A stretch of 64,000 nucleotides of DNA from Pseudeuparius sepicola (lineage: Eukaryota > Arthropoda > Insecta > Coleoptera > Anthribidae): assembly GCA_963920635.1 (NCBI GenBank), contig OY987302.1, forward strand, positions 46,937,500 to 47,001,499. The letters are read 5' to 3'. This document shows positions 22,197-32,948 of the stretch, in pieces; position 1 is the first letter of the stretch, and every line of letters starts with the position of its first letter. Below the pieces are notes generated by a model that saw only the letters and a list, made by a program, of their open reading frames with translations, did no database searches and had not been told where the DNA came from. Both the position numbers and the translations under genes were made by a program.

Positions 22197-23081
22197 CTTG
22201 ATTTGCAAAAGTGTATTTTTGGCATATTCCACGGCCTACTGTATTTAAAAGAAGACCCTCAAAAATCACACAAAAATATAATAGGCATTTTTTTAAGAAT
22301 AAAATGGATAATATCATCGAATTGTTTTTAATCGTTTTTTTCGTTTTCATTTTATCATAATAAAATGCTATTGAACACGATTTTGTGCAATTTCATGTTG
22401 TTTTATCGGAAGCAGCAAATTGACATTTGGTAAAATGTATCTGAATTTGGCATCACTCTAGATAACGCATATTACAAGAGATTTTTAATGGCCGAATTCT
22501 AATATTCTTTGGTGGGACCGGTGGCATCAAAGTCCACCAAAAGTGTTTTGGAATCAATCGGTTGATTGCATGGTGGAAACAAAAATGAGGAGTGGGGGAT
22601 CACCGGACCCACCAAGCTCAGGAGGCCACCACCAGTTTGGTGAATTCATGTTCATGTTGAATATTATAATTCATCGTCTAATGATGTAGACCAGGAGGTT
22701 TGTTCTTTAAGCGTTTTAAGTTTTAAGTGACCATTTAAGTTATTTTGGGTTTCCCTTCCTACCACGAAGACGAATTCGAACGAATTTTAATTATAGCCTA
22801 CCTACTGAAACCTTTTCAAAATGTTTCAATGCACACATAGTTACTTTTATTAACGAATTTGGCGAAAGTACCAAGATCATCAGCTTGCTTGTAATAGTAG
22901 CTATATTTTCTGAGGTGTTGATATAGATGTTTTTTAGCTTTATTAGCTTTAGTTAAAAGGTAAATTTATTTTTAAACATAAAATTAATTATAAGAAAACG
23001 TTAATTTTATTAATATACTCGTCAACCAGAAAAATTAGAGTACTGGGACTAGTATCAAAAGTCAAAGTTAAATTTCGTATC
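22197..23081. other. No gene; one short inverted pair
   Basis: CTTTGGTGGGACCGGTG (about 22509) and CACCGGACCCACCAAG (about 22601) face each other across about 75 bp. No target duplication is visible. Confidence 0.4.
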
Positions 23082-23088
23082 ATTCTAG

Positions 23089-23124
23089 CACAGACATATA
23101 TAGCTTCGCCTATATAGGTCTGTG
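23089..23124. mobile_element. 36-bp micro-hairpin with 7-bp flanking repeat
   Basis: CACAGACATATATAG and CCTATATAGGTCTGTG pair with one or two mismatches around a TTCG-containing loop. ATTCTAG stands directly on both sides (23082-23088 and 23125-23131). Confidence 0.78.
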
Positions 23125-23344
23125 ATTCTAGTTTTAGGATTCGTGACAATCGGCAATGTTCATGCTACTGTCGACAGCATTTCCCTTAAACAAAGAAGAA
23201 AAGCTAGGCAGGTAGGTACCTACTCCTCTAAAGCTGCAGATGGATGGAGGGAAATGCGTTGCCATTTGTAGATTTGTAACATAATAGTCGAACCAAACTC
23301 GTTTGACTATGGTAATATTGCTTATTTTCAAGTTTAGATTTTAA

Positions 23345-23682
23345 GAGGGGGTTGCCGACAGCGAAAGTGACGTTAGATTTCGTATTTTTTTAAGTTGTAT
23401 AGCATAAAATCTAATAACATTTTACCTGGCAAAAATTTAGTACAAACATCTCTGTCTTCATTTTAATCATAAGATCTTAAAAGCAGTATTTTATTTTATA
23501 GGTTATGAAAACCTTAGGAAAAATAATAATTCCAGTGCATATGCTTTTAAGATCTTATGATTAAAATGAAGACAGATATGTTTGTACTAAATTTTTGCCA
23601 GGTAAAATGTTATTAGATTTTATGCTATACAACTTAAAAAAATACGAAATCTTACGTCACTTTCGCTGTCGACAACCCCCTC
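23345..23682. mobile_element. Palindromic MITE with TTAA target
   Basis: GAGGGGGTTGCCGACAGCGA at the left is mirrored by TCGCTGTCGACAACCCCCTC at the right, and TTAA flanks both ends. The arms (about 145 bp) are almost identical around a short centre at about 23500. The TTAA target suggests a piggyBac-type or other TTAA-specific mobiliser. Confidence 0.9.
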
Positions 23683-24056
23683 TTAAAAAAATTCTTGAAA
23701 AAACAATGTAGGCAAGAGCTATTTTGTGGGTAAGAGTAAAAGGATATGTCTGGGATTGAGGGATTTGAGGAATTGGAGGAATTTGGCCACTAACATATTT
23801 TTATTTACTACTAACCTGAGAAATCACCATTATTTACATCATTCCTATAATGAGAAGTAATATTTATCTCTCTAGGTAAATAATGATAATAAAAAAATAC
23901 CTAGGTAAATAATGAACAATTTTCTATATGACATTTAAAAATTAGTTTCATTTTATCAGCTTGACAACATTTTATCAGCTTGACAGCTGAACTCAAATCT
24001 AATCAAATATGTAAAATATCGCAATATTTCAATGTTAGTAGTAAAAAAATTCTATA

Positions 24057-24149
24057 TACACTTCGGTTGAGAAGGCCATTATTTACCTCGCATATTTTAT
24101 ATATAAAAATGCTTAGTACATAATGGCTCCACTTCTCAACCTAAGTGTA
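24057..24149. mobile_element. 93-bp miniature inverted-repeat element
   Basis: TACACTTCGGTTGAGAAG and CTTCTCAACCTAAGTGTA are inverted with one mismatch. The similarity continues through CCATTAT, and TA lies at each end. Confidence 0.7.
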
Positions 24150-25266
24150 TTATTACTATTATTTGATATGTCTATGCCTATAGCCGTGTACTGACATATT
24201 TATAAGGCTTCTCACGGCCATAGCTTAATATTCTGGAATATATGCTGATGGCCAACAATGTGTTTTTCATTGTATTTTGTCTCCGAAAACCATGTGGTGT
24301 GTGTCAAATATGACAGCCGTGAGCAGTCATTATTAATGCGTCAGTCAAGTCTATAGCCCTTATTTATTGAGGAGTCATAACAATACGAGAGCGAAAATGG
24401 ATACAAGCAATATATGGCGCTAAAAATTAAAGTGCCCCAGTTCTTGTCTACTAATTTTCTTCTATTAAACTCTACAATCCATCAAAAAAATAGCTAACAA
24501 CTTTATTTTTTGCGAAATCTGCCCCCTGTATCTACTGTATTTCTGTCGAGTTCTTATGTCAGTGTCATACATTGGCTAACTAGTAGATATCCATAAGCAA
24601 GGCTATAGCTGAGAAACGAAATCTGGAAAAGTTAAATATTAGAAAAATAAGATTATATTATTCTTATTATTTTTTTATTTGCTAATAATTTATTTGTTTA
24701 CTTGGTTTTGAAAGACTCTCAGCAATTGGCGTTGATGGCCTAAAGTTACAGAAGAATTTAATTTTTGTACTATAAATATTTTTTATATTTTCCATGTCGT
24801 TTCATCGAAGTCTATTCAAAATATATTTGGTTTATAGGTATTGAAACGGGTACAAATTGTGTTAAATGTTAAACTATTAATTCCAAAAACTATTTCCCAT
24901 ATTATTGATATTATTATAATATATAATCTTGAAATATCACAAAGAATAATAACAAAAAATATTTAACATATTTCAACGCCTTATAATAATTATTTTACCA
25001 TTTTTTTTGCAAACTCAGGAATGAAACACTTGCTTCGAAAGAGGAATGTTTAATAATTATAAAAGGTAGGTAATATTTAAATATGTACATCAATAGAATT
25101 ATAATATAAACTATATAACTATAACAACAGTATGTACATATAAATATACAAATTACAAAAATTGTAGGTACTAAAAGATGACAAAGAGTTAAAAATATCT
25201 TGGACGTTATTGCATTTTTTTGCAATTGAGACTATTTACTTAAAGGAGTTAAAATTTTGTAATTAT
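24150..25266. other. No recognisable gene
   Basis: Very AT-rich sequence downstream of the poly(A) signal of the minus-strand membrane-protein gene. No supported feature. Confidence 0.4.
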
Positions 25267-25272
25267 TTTATT
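25267..25272 (-). terminator. Poly(A) signal AATAAA of the membrane-protein gene
   Basis: AATAAA on the minus strand, about 20 bases after the stop codon at 25293-25295. It fits the end of the terminal exon. Confidence 0.7.
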
Positions 25273-25292
25273 CTACACATCAATGAGATTCA

Positions 25293-25352
25293 TCAGCAGT
25301 GAGATTCAGTCCTAGGTACACCCAATTGTTGGATCACCCTTTCCTCTATTTC
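25293..25352 (-). CDS. Membrane-protein gene, terminal coding exon
   Basis: The acceptor ...TTAATTTGCAG ends at 25353. The exon reads EIEERVIQQLGVPRTESHC and then a stop. Entry phase 0 matches the phase-0 donor at 26862, giving ...RNQEIQR-EIEERVIQQLG..., a continuous helix-like sequence rich in Glu, Gln and Arg. The AATAAA shortly after the stop supports it as the last exon. Reading on past the upstream donor instead would add VRTSWCWAHDFLGER and stop. Confidence 0.78.
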   Translation of the reverse strand, partial: EIEERVIQQLGVPRTESHC

Positions 25353-25461
25353 CTGCAAATTAAGAAACATAACGTTAAGAAACAGTCAAGACATCAGTTA
25401 TTAAGTTAGAAAGCAATAGTAAGTATAGTAACTATTTACTGGTGGGAACTAAGTAGGTATA

Positions 25462-26229
25462 CAGGATGATTTTTTTAGGTCTACCACCGCGATTTTCTCG
25501 CTTATTTTGCGCCCTACAAAAAAAACGTAAGAAACAAAAATGTGGCAATTTTGGACAGCTAAGTGGTGCTGCAAAAGAAATCGGCATCCATGGTCAACTT
25601 GTCGCGCAATATGAAAAAACCTCAAATTGAGCAAAATTATTAATAGCCGTGGAATGTTTATTTTAAGAGACTGAGAAAAACATTTATATTGAAAATTGAT
25701 GGCGCTAAGAAGCTTTATGCAAATGGGTACTCAGATGGTTTCAGAAAATTACACAGGGTCTTCGGCTCTCTTGAGGCTATGAAATTTTTTTTGTTTATTT
25801 CTTATTAAGCGATTTTCTCGATTATTTTGGGCCGCTCAGAAAATACGTAAGGAAACAAAATATGGCAATTTTGGCCAGCGAGGCCACATTAAAAAAGGAA
25901 TGGGCCTCCATGATCAACTTTTTGCGGTGTACTAAAAAAACTTAAAATCGACAATAATTTCCATGGTCTGAAGAGAGCCGAAGACCCTGTGGAATTTGCT
26001 GAAACTATCTGAGCACCTGGATGGATAAAGCATTGCCATCAAATTTCAATATAAAAGTTTTCCTCTGTCTCTTAAAATAAACATTCCACGGCCATTAATA
26101 GTTTTGCTCAATTTGAGGTTTTTTTAATATTCCACGACAAGTTGGCCATGGATGCCGATTTCTTTTGCAGCACCACTTAGCTGTCCAAAATTGCCACATT
26201 TTTGTGGTAGTCCTAAAAAAATCATCCTG
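25462..26229. mobile_element. Foldback MITE in the last intron of the membrane-protein gene
   Basis: CAGGATGATTTTTTTAGG at the left is mirrored by CCTAAAAAAATCATCCTG at the right, with TA outside each end. The arms match for about 230 bp, with a second inner pair around AGAGCCGAAGACCCTGTG. Confidence 0.88.
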
Positions 26230-26861
26230 TATAAATTAGTGCAACAGATAAAAATCCATGGGATTGGAATTATTTACATTTTTGTTACCAATCAATCCAT
26301 GTTAAAACTAAACGATTTTGTCGTCTTTAGAAGTTACAAAGTTTAATGCAGAACCACAACAAATTTCAAAGTAGCATTGGCATAAAGGCAGGTCCACATA
26401 ATAACAACACAACCTCTGCAAAGTTTGACTTCGCATATTAAATCGTTTAGGTACGAGACGATGTTAACCAGAAAAATCGTAATTAAATTTAACTATAAAT
26501 AGTTCAGTTTTAAAAAATACTTGTATTGCCTTATAATATACCTCAACGCACGCCCCTGATTTATCTACTGTGCAAATACTCTAAAATTGTCACTTGATTT
26601 CCAGCAGAAATCTCCCATCACCAATATACACCAGACCACTAATAAACAATAACATATAATAAATACGCCTGGAAATTATCCAAGTATCTAATGGTATGTA
26701 AGAAATTAGCAATCAATTTTTGAGTGGAAATGAGAATTATTATACCTAAAGAATGGTGAATTAGATAAAGGAGAAGAAGTAGGGGGTATAGAAATTCCGA
26801 GAAACCCTGTTAGTCATCTTTCTCCCAAAAAGTCATGGGCCCAGCACCAGCTTGTCCTTAC

Positions 26862-28430
26862 CCTTTGGATCTCTTGGTTGCGCTGGTGCCTCGCAATTAA
26901 TTCAAGATCGGACAGGTAAGCTAAACTCTCGGATTTTACGATGGCAGCCTCCAGTTCGGGCCTGAGCTTAGGCAGCGAGCTCTGCTTTTTCTTGCGCAGC
27001 AATGACTTGACGCTCCAAGTGGTGGGCAGCTGCGATTGCTGCTGTGGCGATGGAGGTAGTTGTTGCTGCTGGTTGCGGACCGCTGGCAGCAGCACGGGGG
27101 AGGCTTCTTTGACCGTGTTATTATTGGTAATGTTAAAGGTGGTGTCAGTGTTATTTGTGTTATCTGCAATGAGGGTAGAGCTGTGGAGGGGCAGGGAATG
27201 GGTGTCGCCACAGATCTTGACTAGCGTGACAGACTTCCCCTTGGACTGGATGTGGTCGGGGTCGGGTTGGGCGTACAGCGAAATGACGGTGGTTGACTTG
27301 GCGTTGCGTATCGAGTACGAGATGGGCCTGACAATGTCGGTATTACTGCCGTTAATCGACGACGTGGTGGACCAGTCGGGCGTGGGGCCGCCGCTGTGGT
27401 GCGTGGGAGAGCTATAGCCGGACGTGCTTTGGGAGTCGGGGTAGTGCACGGCGACGCTGGCCCCCTTACCGTTCAGCGACGGCTTGAAGGTGACGAGCCC
27501 TGGCGGCTGCTGGCCGGTGTCGACGGCGGCCGCCGCCGCAGTCGCCGCCGTCGGCGATCCGATCTCCACCAGCGACCCGACGGCGCTGAGCGTCTTCTCG
27601 CTGCCGCTGGCGTCGCTGCCGCGCCACACGGCCAGCGGCCGCGCGTCGCGTCCCTCCAGCGGCGACTTGACGGCGTCGGACGGCGTCTCGCCGGTGTTGG
27701 GGCTCTCCAGGTCCTGGATGAGCTGCAGCGCCGCCTCCAGCTCCTTCGAGAACTCGGCGTCGCTGCCTTTGCCGTCGGAGCGCGACGAGTCCTGCCGGCT
27801 GCTGCTCTTGGAGCCGGCCTGCGTGCTGCCGCTGCCGGCCGCCGTCGTCGGCGGCGAGCTCTTCTTGCCGACGATGGCGCGCTGCAGCTCCTTCATCAGC
27901 GACGCGTACTGCACCTTCTCGACGTGCGGGCTGACCGCGTCGATGCGCCGCATCGGCTGCGGCGCCTGGTATTGGTGGTCGCCGCTGCCGCTGCTCACCG
28001 CCGTGTCGAGGCGCGAGCGGTAGATGGCGGGCTCCGTCAGCTTCTCCAGGTACTCGTAGATGGGCGGCTGCGGCCCCGTCGCCGCCGCCTGGTTCAGGCT
28101 CACCTGCGACGAGCTCGCCGACAGCACGGCCGGCGACGGGGAGCGGGAGAAACTCTTCATGTGGCACAGCTTGCGGTCGCCGTTGCTGTTGCTGTCGTCG
28201 GACGCCTCCTCCACCTGTACGACGGGGTTGTCGACGACATGCGTCGCGCCGCCGTTCTGCAGGGCGCGCGCCCGCGGCGTCCCGTTCTGCAGCACCTTGA
28301 CGAGGGGCGCTTCGGGGGTGGCGGAGGCGGCGGCGACGTTGCCGCCGCTGCAGCCCGCGAGCTCCGCGTCGAACACCCAGCTCTGGGCGTACGCGTTGTA
28401 CACGGTGGTGTGCGGCTTAGACGATTTCGG
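26862..28430 (-). CDS. Multi-pass membrane protein, large cytoplasmic-tail exon
   Basis: A 523-codon exon bounded by an acceptor (CTTTCCAG, ending 28431) and a donor (GTAAGG, 26856-26861), both phase 0. It follows the last membrane segment and is almost wholly low-complexity: Ser/Thr, Ala and Gln/Asn runs, with HHSGGPTPDWSTTSS-type stretches. This suggests a disordered cytoplasmic tail. GPQPPIYEYLEKL contains a PPxY motif, a ligand for WW domains of NEDD4-type ubiquitin ligases. Near its end, LRKKKQSSLPKLRPELEAA and SLAYLSDLELIARHQRNQEI look like a conserved basic/helical module. The exon is far GC-richer than the introns. I do not recognise the family with certainty. Four-pass proteins with PPxY tails, such as ENTREP/FAM189, are one possibility. 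The exon itself is secure; the function is not. Confidence 0.88.
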
Positions 28431-28497
28431 CTGGAAAGACAAGCAAGTGGAAGTCTGTCGCGTTGTTGCGCAAAGGGCTTGCGTAAGGCGGCCTTAC

Positions 28498-28664
28498 CCT
28501 GGGAATGATGTATTCTATGTCGGAGACCTGCTCGTGCGAGCCGCGCGCCTTCTTGCCGGGCCGCCGCCGCTGGGGCTCGGCCTGCATCGAGTAGAAAGCC
28601 AACTGGCTGTCTAGGAACGCCACGACGAGAACCACTGGCGCGGCGATTCTGGTTACAAAACACA
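28498..28664 (-). CDS. Membrane-protein gene, exon with the last membrane segment
   Basis: The acceptor TTTTGTTTTCAG lies just above 28664 and the donor GTAAGG at 28492-28497. Two bases complete a codon begun in the previous exon; 55 codons follow and the exon ends in phase 0, matching the next exon. The sequence starts CFVTRIAAPVVLVVAF, a hydrophobic helix. A basic stretch, QRRRPGKKARGSHEQ, follows and would mark the cytoplasmic side, then VSDIEYIIPR. Phase agreement on both sides makes the exon convincing. Confidence 0.85.
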
Positions 28665-29537
28665 CTGAAAACAAAACATTATTCAATATGTAATCGGCGA
28701 TAATTGCGAAAAATGCGCGACGTGAGTGTGCCGCGTCGTCACGTGGGGGACCGGCGATTTACCTGTTTCTGTTTGTTAGCATCTTGGCCGAGATTTCTAC
28801 CTGCGGCGATGGAAATTTCCCATACCGACCACTTCTCAAAATTTATTATTGGGATGGGAGCAACTCGCATTCCGATAAATATAAAAGCCTTTTCTACCTA
28901 TAGACAAGTCCGCTACCGACACTATTTAGTATTAGTACGATATTGTTCCGATTGAACTAGGACAAATTGGGTTATTATTGTTGGTCTGAGGATATTTTTC
29001 TATTTTTTGTGTTGATATAAAATATAATGTTGTTGTTTTAGACGGTGTATTATAACGAGAGAATTATTACTGATAAGTTAGCGAAGTAATGGGCAAATCA
29101 AATAGATGACTTAACATCTACAAGGCACATTAATCAATAATGTACATTTTTAAAACCGATCAGTGAGGTAGGATGCACTACGTTATGGGTTTTTAATTCC
29201 TTGTACTTTTGCAATTAGAGTTTGAACGTCGCGTCGTGTCGATATGTTTAAATTTGCGAGGATATTCTCCTTGGCGTCAACCAAAAAGAAAAAGTCAAGC
29301 GGTGATATTTAGATGGCACGATCTGGATCAATTAAAGTCCTAGTTTAACTCGAGCAGCGAAGCACTTCTTTGCGTTCTTGTGTAATTCATATCGCTAGGT
29401 GGCTTGAGATATAATAAGTACTGTCTAAGCCTATCTCGTCTAATACAAGATAACTGATGTATTTGCTAAATTTTGAAATTGTCCATTGGGCTTGTACGAT
29501 TAAAATTTTAAAATTGATTTTATGAGTGTACTTGAGA
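28665..29537. other. Intron of the membrane-protein gene
   Basis: No exon or element was found in this part. The intron continues to 33816 and is otherwise filled by two foldback elements. Confidence 0.5.
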
Positions 29538-29553
29538 ACTACACCTTTTCCAC

Positions 29554-29936
29554 ATGTAATTCAGAAAGCATCAATTGAAATTCAGATTAGTCAAATGAAT
29601 TTCAGAATGGGTCAGATGTAATTCAGAAATATCAGTTGTAATTCAGAAAACATCAAATGTAATTCAGATTTGTCAATTGTAATTCAGAAAGCGTCAGATG
29701 TAATTCAGATTCGTTAAATGAAATTCAGAAAAGATCAAATGTAATTCAGATTTGTCAATTGTAATTCAGAAAGCGTCAGATGTAATTCAGAAAGCGTCAG
29801 ATGTAATTCAGAAACGATCATATGTAATTCAGATTCGTCAATTTCGGAAAAGATCAAATGTAATTCAGAAAGCATCAATTGTAATTCAGAAAGTGTCATT
29901 TGTAATTCAGAACTCCCACTTGTAATTTATTTCACA
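29554..29936 (+). repeat. Left tandem array, 20-21-bp units
   Basis: About 19 units sharing the core TAATTCAGA, with variable tails such as AAGCGTCAGATG, TTTGTCAATTG and AAAGATCAAATG. Confidence 0.9.
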
Positions 29937-31034
29937 AAACATTTAATAGAGGGAGGTCTAAAAAAATTTCAAATTAGTAGATAGATCTTATTATACATGG
30001 TGTCTACGTTTAAACCTATACAAATTCATAAAATATTTATTTTTGGAGATAACCTCCTGGCCTTTGTTTTGTTTGAAAGGAATTGAAAAACCTCTTCTTT
30101 TGACCTTTCTACCATTTTCAAAATGCAAATTCGAGGCCAGCTACGATTTTTCTTATACCCCAGATTTTCAGGAAAACCACTTAGCAATATTTTTATTTAA
30201 ATTCTCACACCACAGAGTAAATCAGGACACCCCAAAACCATGCCCATAAAGCAAACTTAAAGGGAGTTTCATTCTGCAGGGTGTCAAAGCCGAACAATAT
30301 ATTAATTTTAAAGTGATGTGGCGAGTCAAATGTGGCATGAAATCCCCTCGAAATTGTTGAAGGATGAACAGGACCACAGCAAAATTGGTGTTCCATCTCA
30401 AAGTACTGCTTTTTTTATACTTTATAGGGATCGAAAATTGACTACACATATCAAAGCCGCTCCAGACACTATAAACGAACTAAGTCTAAAAAATACAAAA
30501 GCCTGCTATGTAGTCAGTAAGTCCATACGACTTAAGGTGGCTGGTGTGCCACAACACGAACACACAGAAAATGTATCACCTTAGACAGTACCTACATATT
30601 TGTATTGAATCTTGCACACCAATACTTTATTGACCATTCAACTGTTCTGAGGGTATTCCGTGGCACACTTGACTCGTCAGACTCCATTAAAATTCATATT
30701 TTGCTCAATTTTGGCACCCTGCAGAAGGAAACGCCTTTTAAGTGTGCTTTATGGGCGGGGTTTGTGTGAGAATTTAAATAAAAATATCGCTAAGTGGTTT
30801 CCGTAAAAATCTGGGGTATAAAAAAAATCGTAGCCGCCCTCGAAATCGCATTTTGAAAATGGTAGGAAGGTCAAAAGAAGAGGTTTTTGAAGGGCTTTCA
30901 AACAAAAAAAAGTCCAGGAGGTCATCTCCAAAAATAAAGATTTTATGGATTTGTATAGGTTTAAAAAGTAGACACCATGTATATCCACTAATTTGAAATT
31001 TTTTTAGAACTCCCTCTATGAAGTGTTTTGTGAA

Positions 31035-31430
31035 ATAAATTGCAAGTGGAGGTTCTGAATTACAAATGACACTTTCTGAATTACAACTGATGCTTTCTGA
31101 ATTACATTTGATCTTTTCCGAAATTGAATTGACGAATCTGAATTACGTGTGACCGTTTCTGAATTACATCTGACGCTTTCTGAATTACATCTGACAAATC
31201 TGAATTACATTTGATCTTTTCTGAATTTCATTTAACGAATCTGAATTACATATGACGCTTTCTGAATTACAATTGACAAATCTGAATTACATTTGATATT
31301 TTCTGAATTACAACTGATACTTCTGAATTACATCTGACCTATTCTGAATTTTAATTGATGCTTTCTGAATTTCAATTGATGCTTTCTGAATTATAGTTGA
31401 CGTATTCTGAATTACATATGGAAAAGGTGT
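31035..31430 (-). repeat. Right tandem array, same units inverted
   Basis: TCTGAATTAC-type units, the complement of the left array and similar in number. The tail variants occur in a mirrored but not identical order. Confidence 0.9.
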
Positions 31431-31908
31431 AGTCACCTAGATACTCATAACCCCATTGTCCAACGTAAATTTTAGAATTTTTTAAATATCTTAGAATATC
31501 TAAGGTACTATTTTAAAGATACCTACCTACATGCGCGAAGCGACTTCAGGGCGCCTAACTGGGAAGTGAGTTGTGGTGTGTTAGTTGATTTGATTTAATC
31601 CAAACTTTATACTTTCTGTTTCGATATCATAAATTCTTTAGACTTTGTCATAACCTTAGATACTATTCGAGTTTGTACTATTATTTTTGTATTTTTCATT
31701 TCAATAATTATTAAAAAATTCAATAATTCATCCCTAAATATTCCTGCACTCCTTACAGTTTATTAATAGCATTGTCTGCGTAGATAAATATTTCTATAAA
31801 ATCCATAATTTGAAACTCAAACTGTCACCACAAATTAAAGGCTGATGTTGAATTTTTCTTCTTGCAACTTGAGGAAATAGTCCATATCTTGAAGTGGAGT
31901 AGGAGAAT

Positions 31909-32948
31909 ACAACGATAAGGGTAAAAACTTACAGTCTCAGCTCCACAAACACAGTTTCTTTAATCAACTGTACATATGTTTCAACCCTCCTGGGGGGTCA
32001 TTTTCAGCAGTGTAACATTACAGATAATTTAAAGCTTTCTAGACGTGGTCAAATAATGTATGCGAATGTGGAAAATTAATATAAGTAATAGTTATTTATG
32101 TGCCAAGGCACTGAAGTTCACCTTTTTATGACTCATGTGGAATTTAGTTGCCGAGGCCTCTGGCCGAGGCCGAGGAAAATAATCATACGGGATCACCCGT
32201 CCATGAACCAACTGCGCGCGGCGTTGCTTGACTTTGACGATCGGTTAACCTAGGTCAAGTATGAGCAGACACGGTGCCTTCAAACAGAAAAACCAAACTG
32301 CTGTCTGTTGTGCAGCCTCCATAACAAATCTATTGATATTCAAACCTACTAAAATATTTATCCTGAAAGATTGCGCTGCTATAGGTAACAATTTCGCAAT
32401 GTGTACGAAAAGTTCAATTAGCCTTTATTGACCGGGTTTTGAATATTTGGTCACTTTTGACGGGCGATGGCTCCGCGTCTGACGTTTGATGTTTACATCT
32501 CGCCAAGACCTACTTATTGAAAAAAAATCGTACAATAATGGGCTGCTTCAGTGCCGATTTCTGAGCTTTTAATGACGATTTGGGGACACTTCACTGCCGA
32601 TTTTAAGAAAAAATTATCATGTGAAAAGGCTTCGTCAAAACTTTGAAAAATATGCTTCCTTATTTTATTATTACGACTACATAGTGTCCTCAGGATTCCT
32701 CTCTATAATTTTAAATTTTACCTATACGTTTTCAAGGTTTTGACGAAGCCTTTTCACATGATAATTTTTACTTATATTAATTTTCCACATTCGCATACGT
32801 TATTTGACCACGTCTAGAAAGCTTTAAATTTTCTGTAATGTTACACCGCTGAAGATGACCCCCCCAGGAAGGTTGAAACATATGTACAGTTGATTAAAGA
32901 AACTGTGTTTGTGGGGCTGAGACTGTAAGTTTTTACCCTTATCGTTGT
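31909..32948. mobile_element. Foldback MITE split by a second repeat
   Basis: ACAACGATAAGGGTAAAAAC at the left is mirrored by GTTTTTACCCTTATCGTTGT-type sequence at the right. The arms match from there to the inner pair TTATCATGTGAAAAGGC (32617) and GCCTTTTCACATGATAA (about 32749). The left arm is broken at 32090 by a 520-bp insertion. Confidence 0.88.
32090..32609. mobile_element. Dispersed CACTGAAGT repeat, copy 1
   Basis: It begins TAGTTATTTATGTGCCAAGG and ends near CTGCCGATTTTAAG. The intact opposite arm of the host MITE (ATAAGTAAAAATTATC after reverse complementing) is the empty site, so the ends are well defined. Other copies lie at 34826-35402 and 47395-47742. Confidence 0.8.

Larger units (their letters stand above)
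29538..31443. mobile_element. Foldback element with tandem-repeat arms
   Basis: ACTACACCTTTTCCACATG at the left is mirrored by CATATGGAAAAGGTGTAGT at the right. Each arm is about 400 bp of 20-21-bp tandem units of the type GTAATTCAGAAAGCGTCAGA. Inside these arrays, about 300 bp of further inverted sequence surrounds a loop of about 0.5 kb. The structure recalls Drosophila Foldback/Galileo elements, whose long ends also contain tandem repeats. No transposase was recognised and no clean target duplication was seen. It lies in an intron. Confidence 0.85.

Noticed and set aside
27396..28508. Plus-strand open frame of 370 codons (Arg-, Ala- and Leu-rich), with other long frames at 27466-28167 and 28157-28663
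   Set aside because: These are shadows of the GC-rich minus-strand tail exon; only the minus-strand frame has phase-matched splice sites and plausible composition.
29554..31430. Regular 20-21-bp repeats considered as a CRISPR-like array
   Set aside because: Units are contiguous with no unique spacers, occur as two inverted arrays and sit in a eukaryotic intron.
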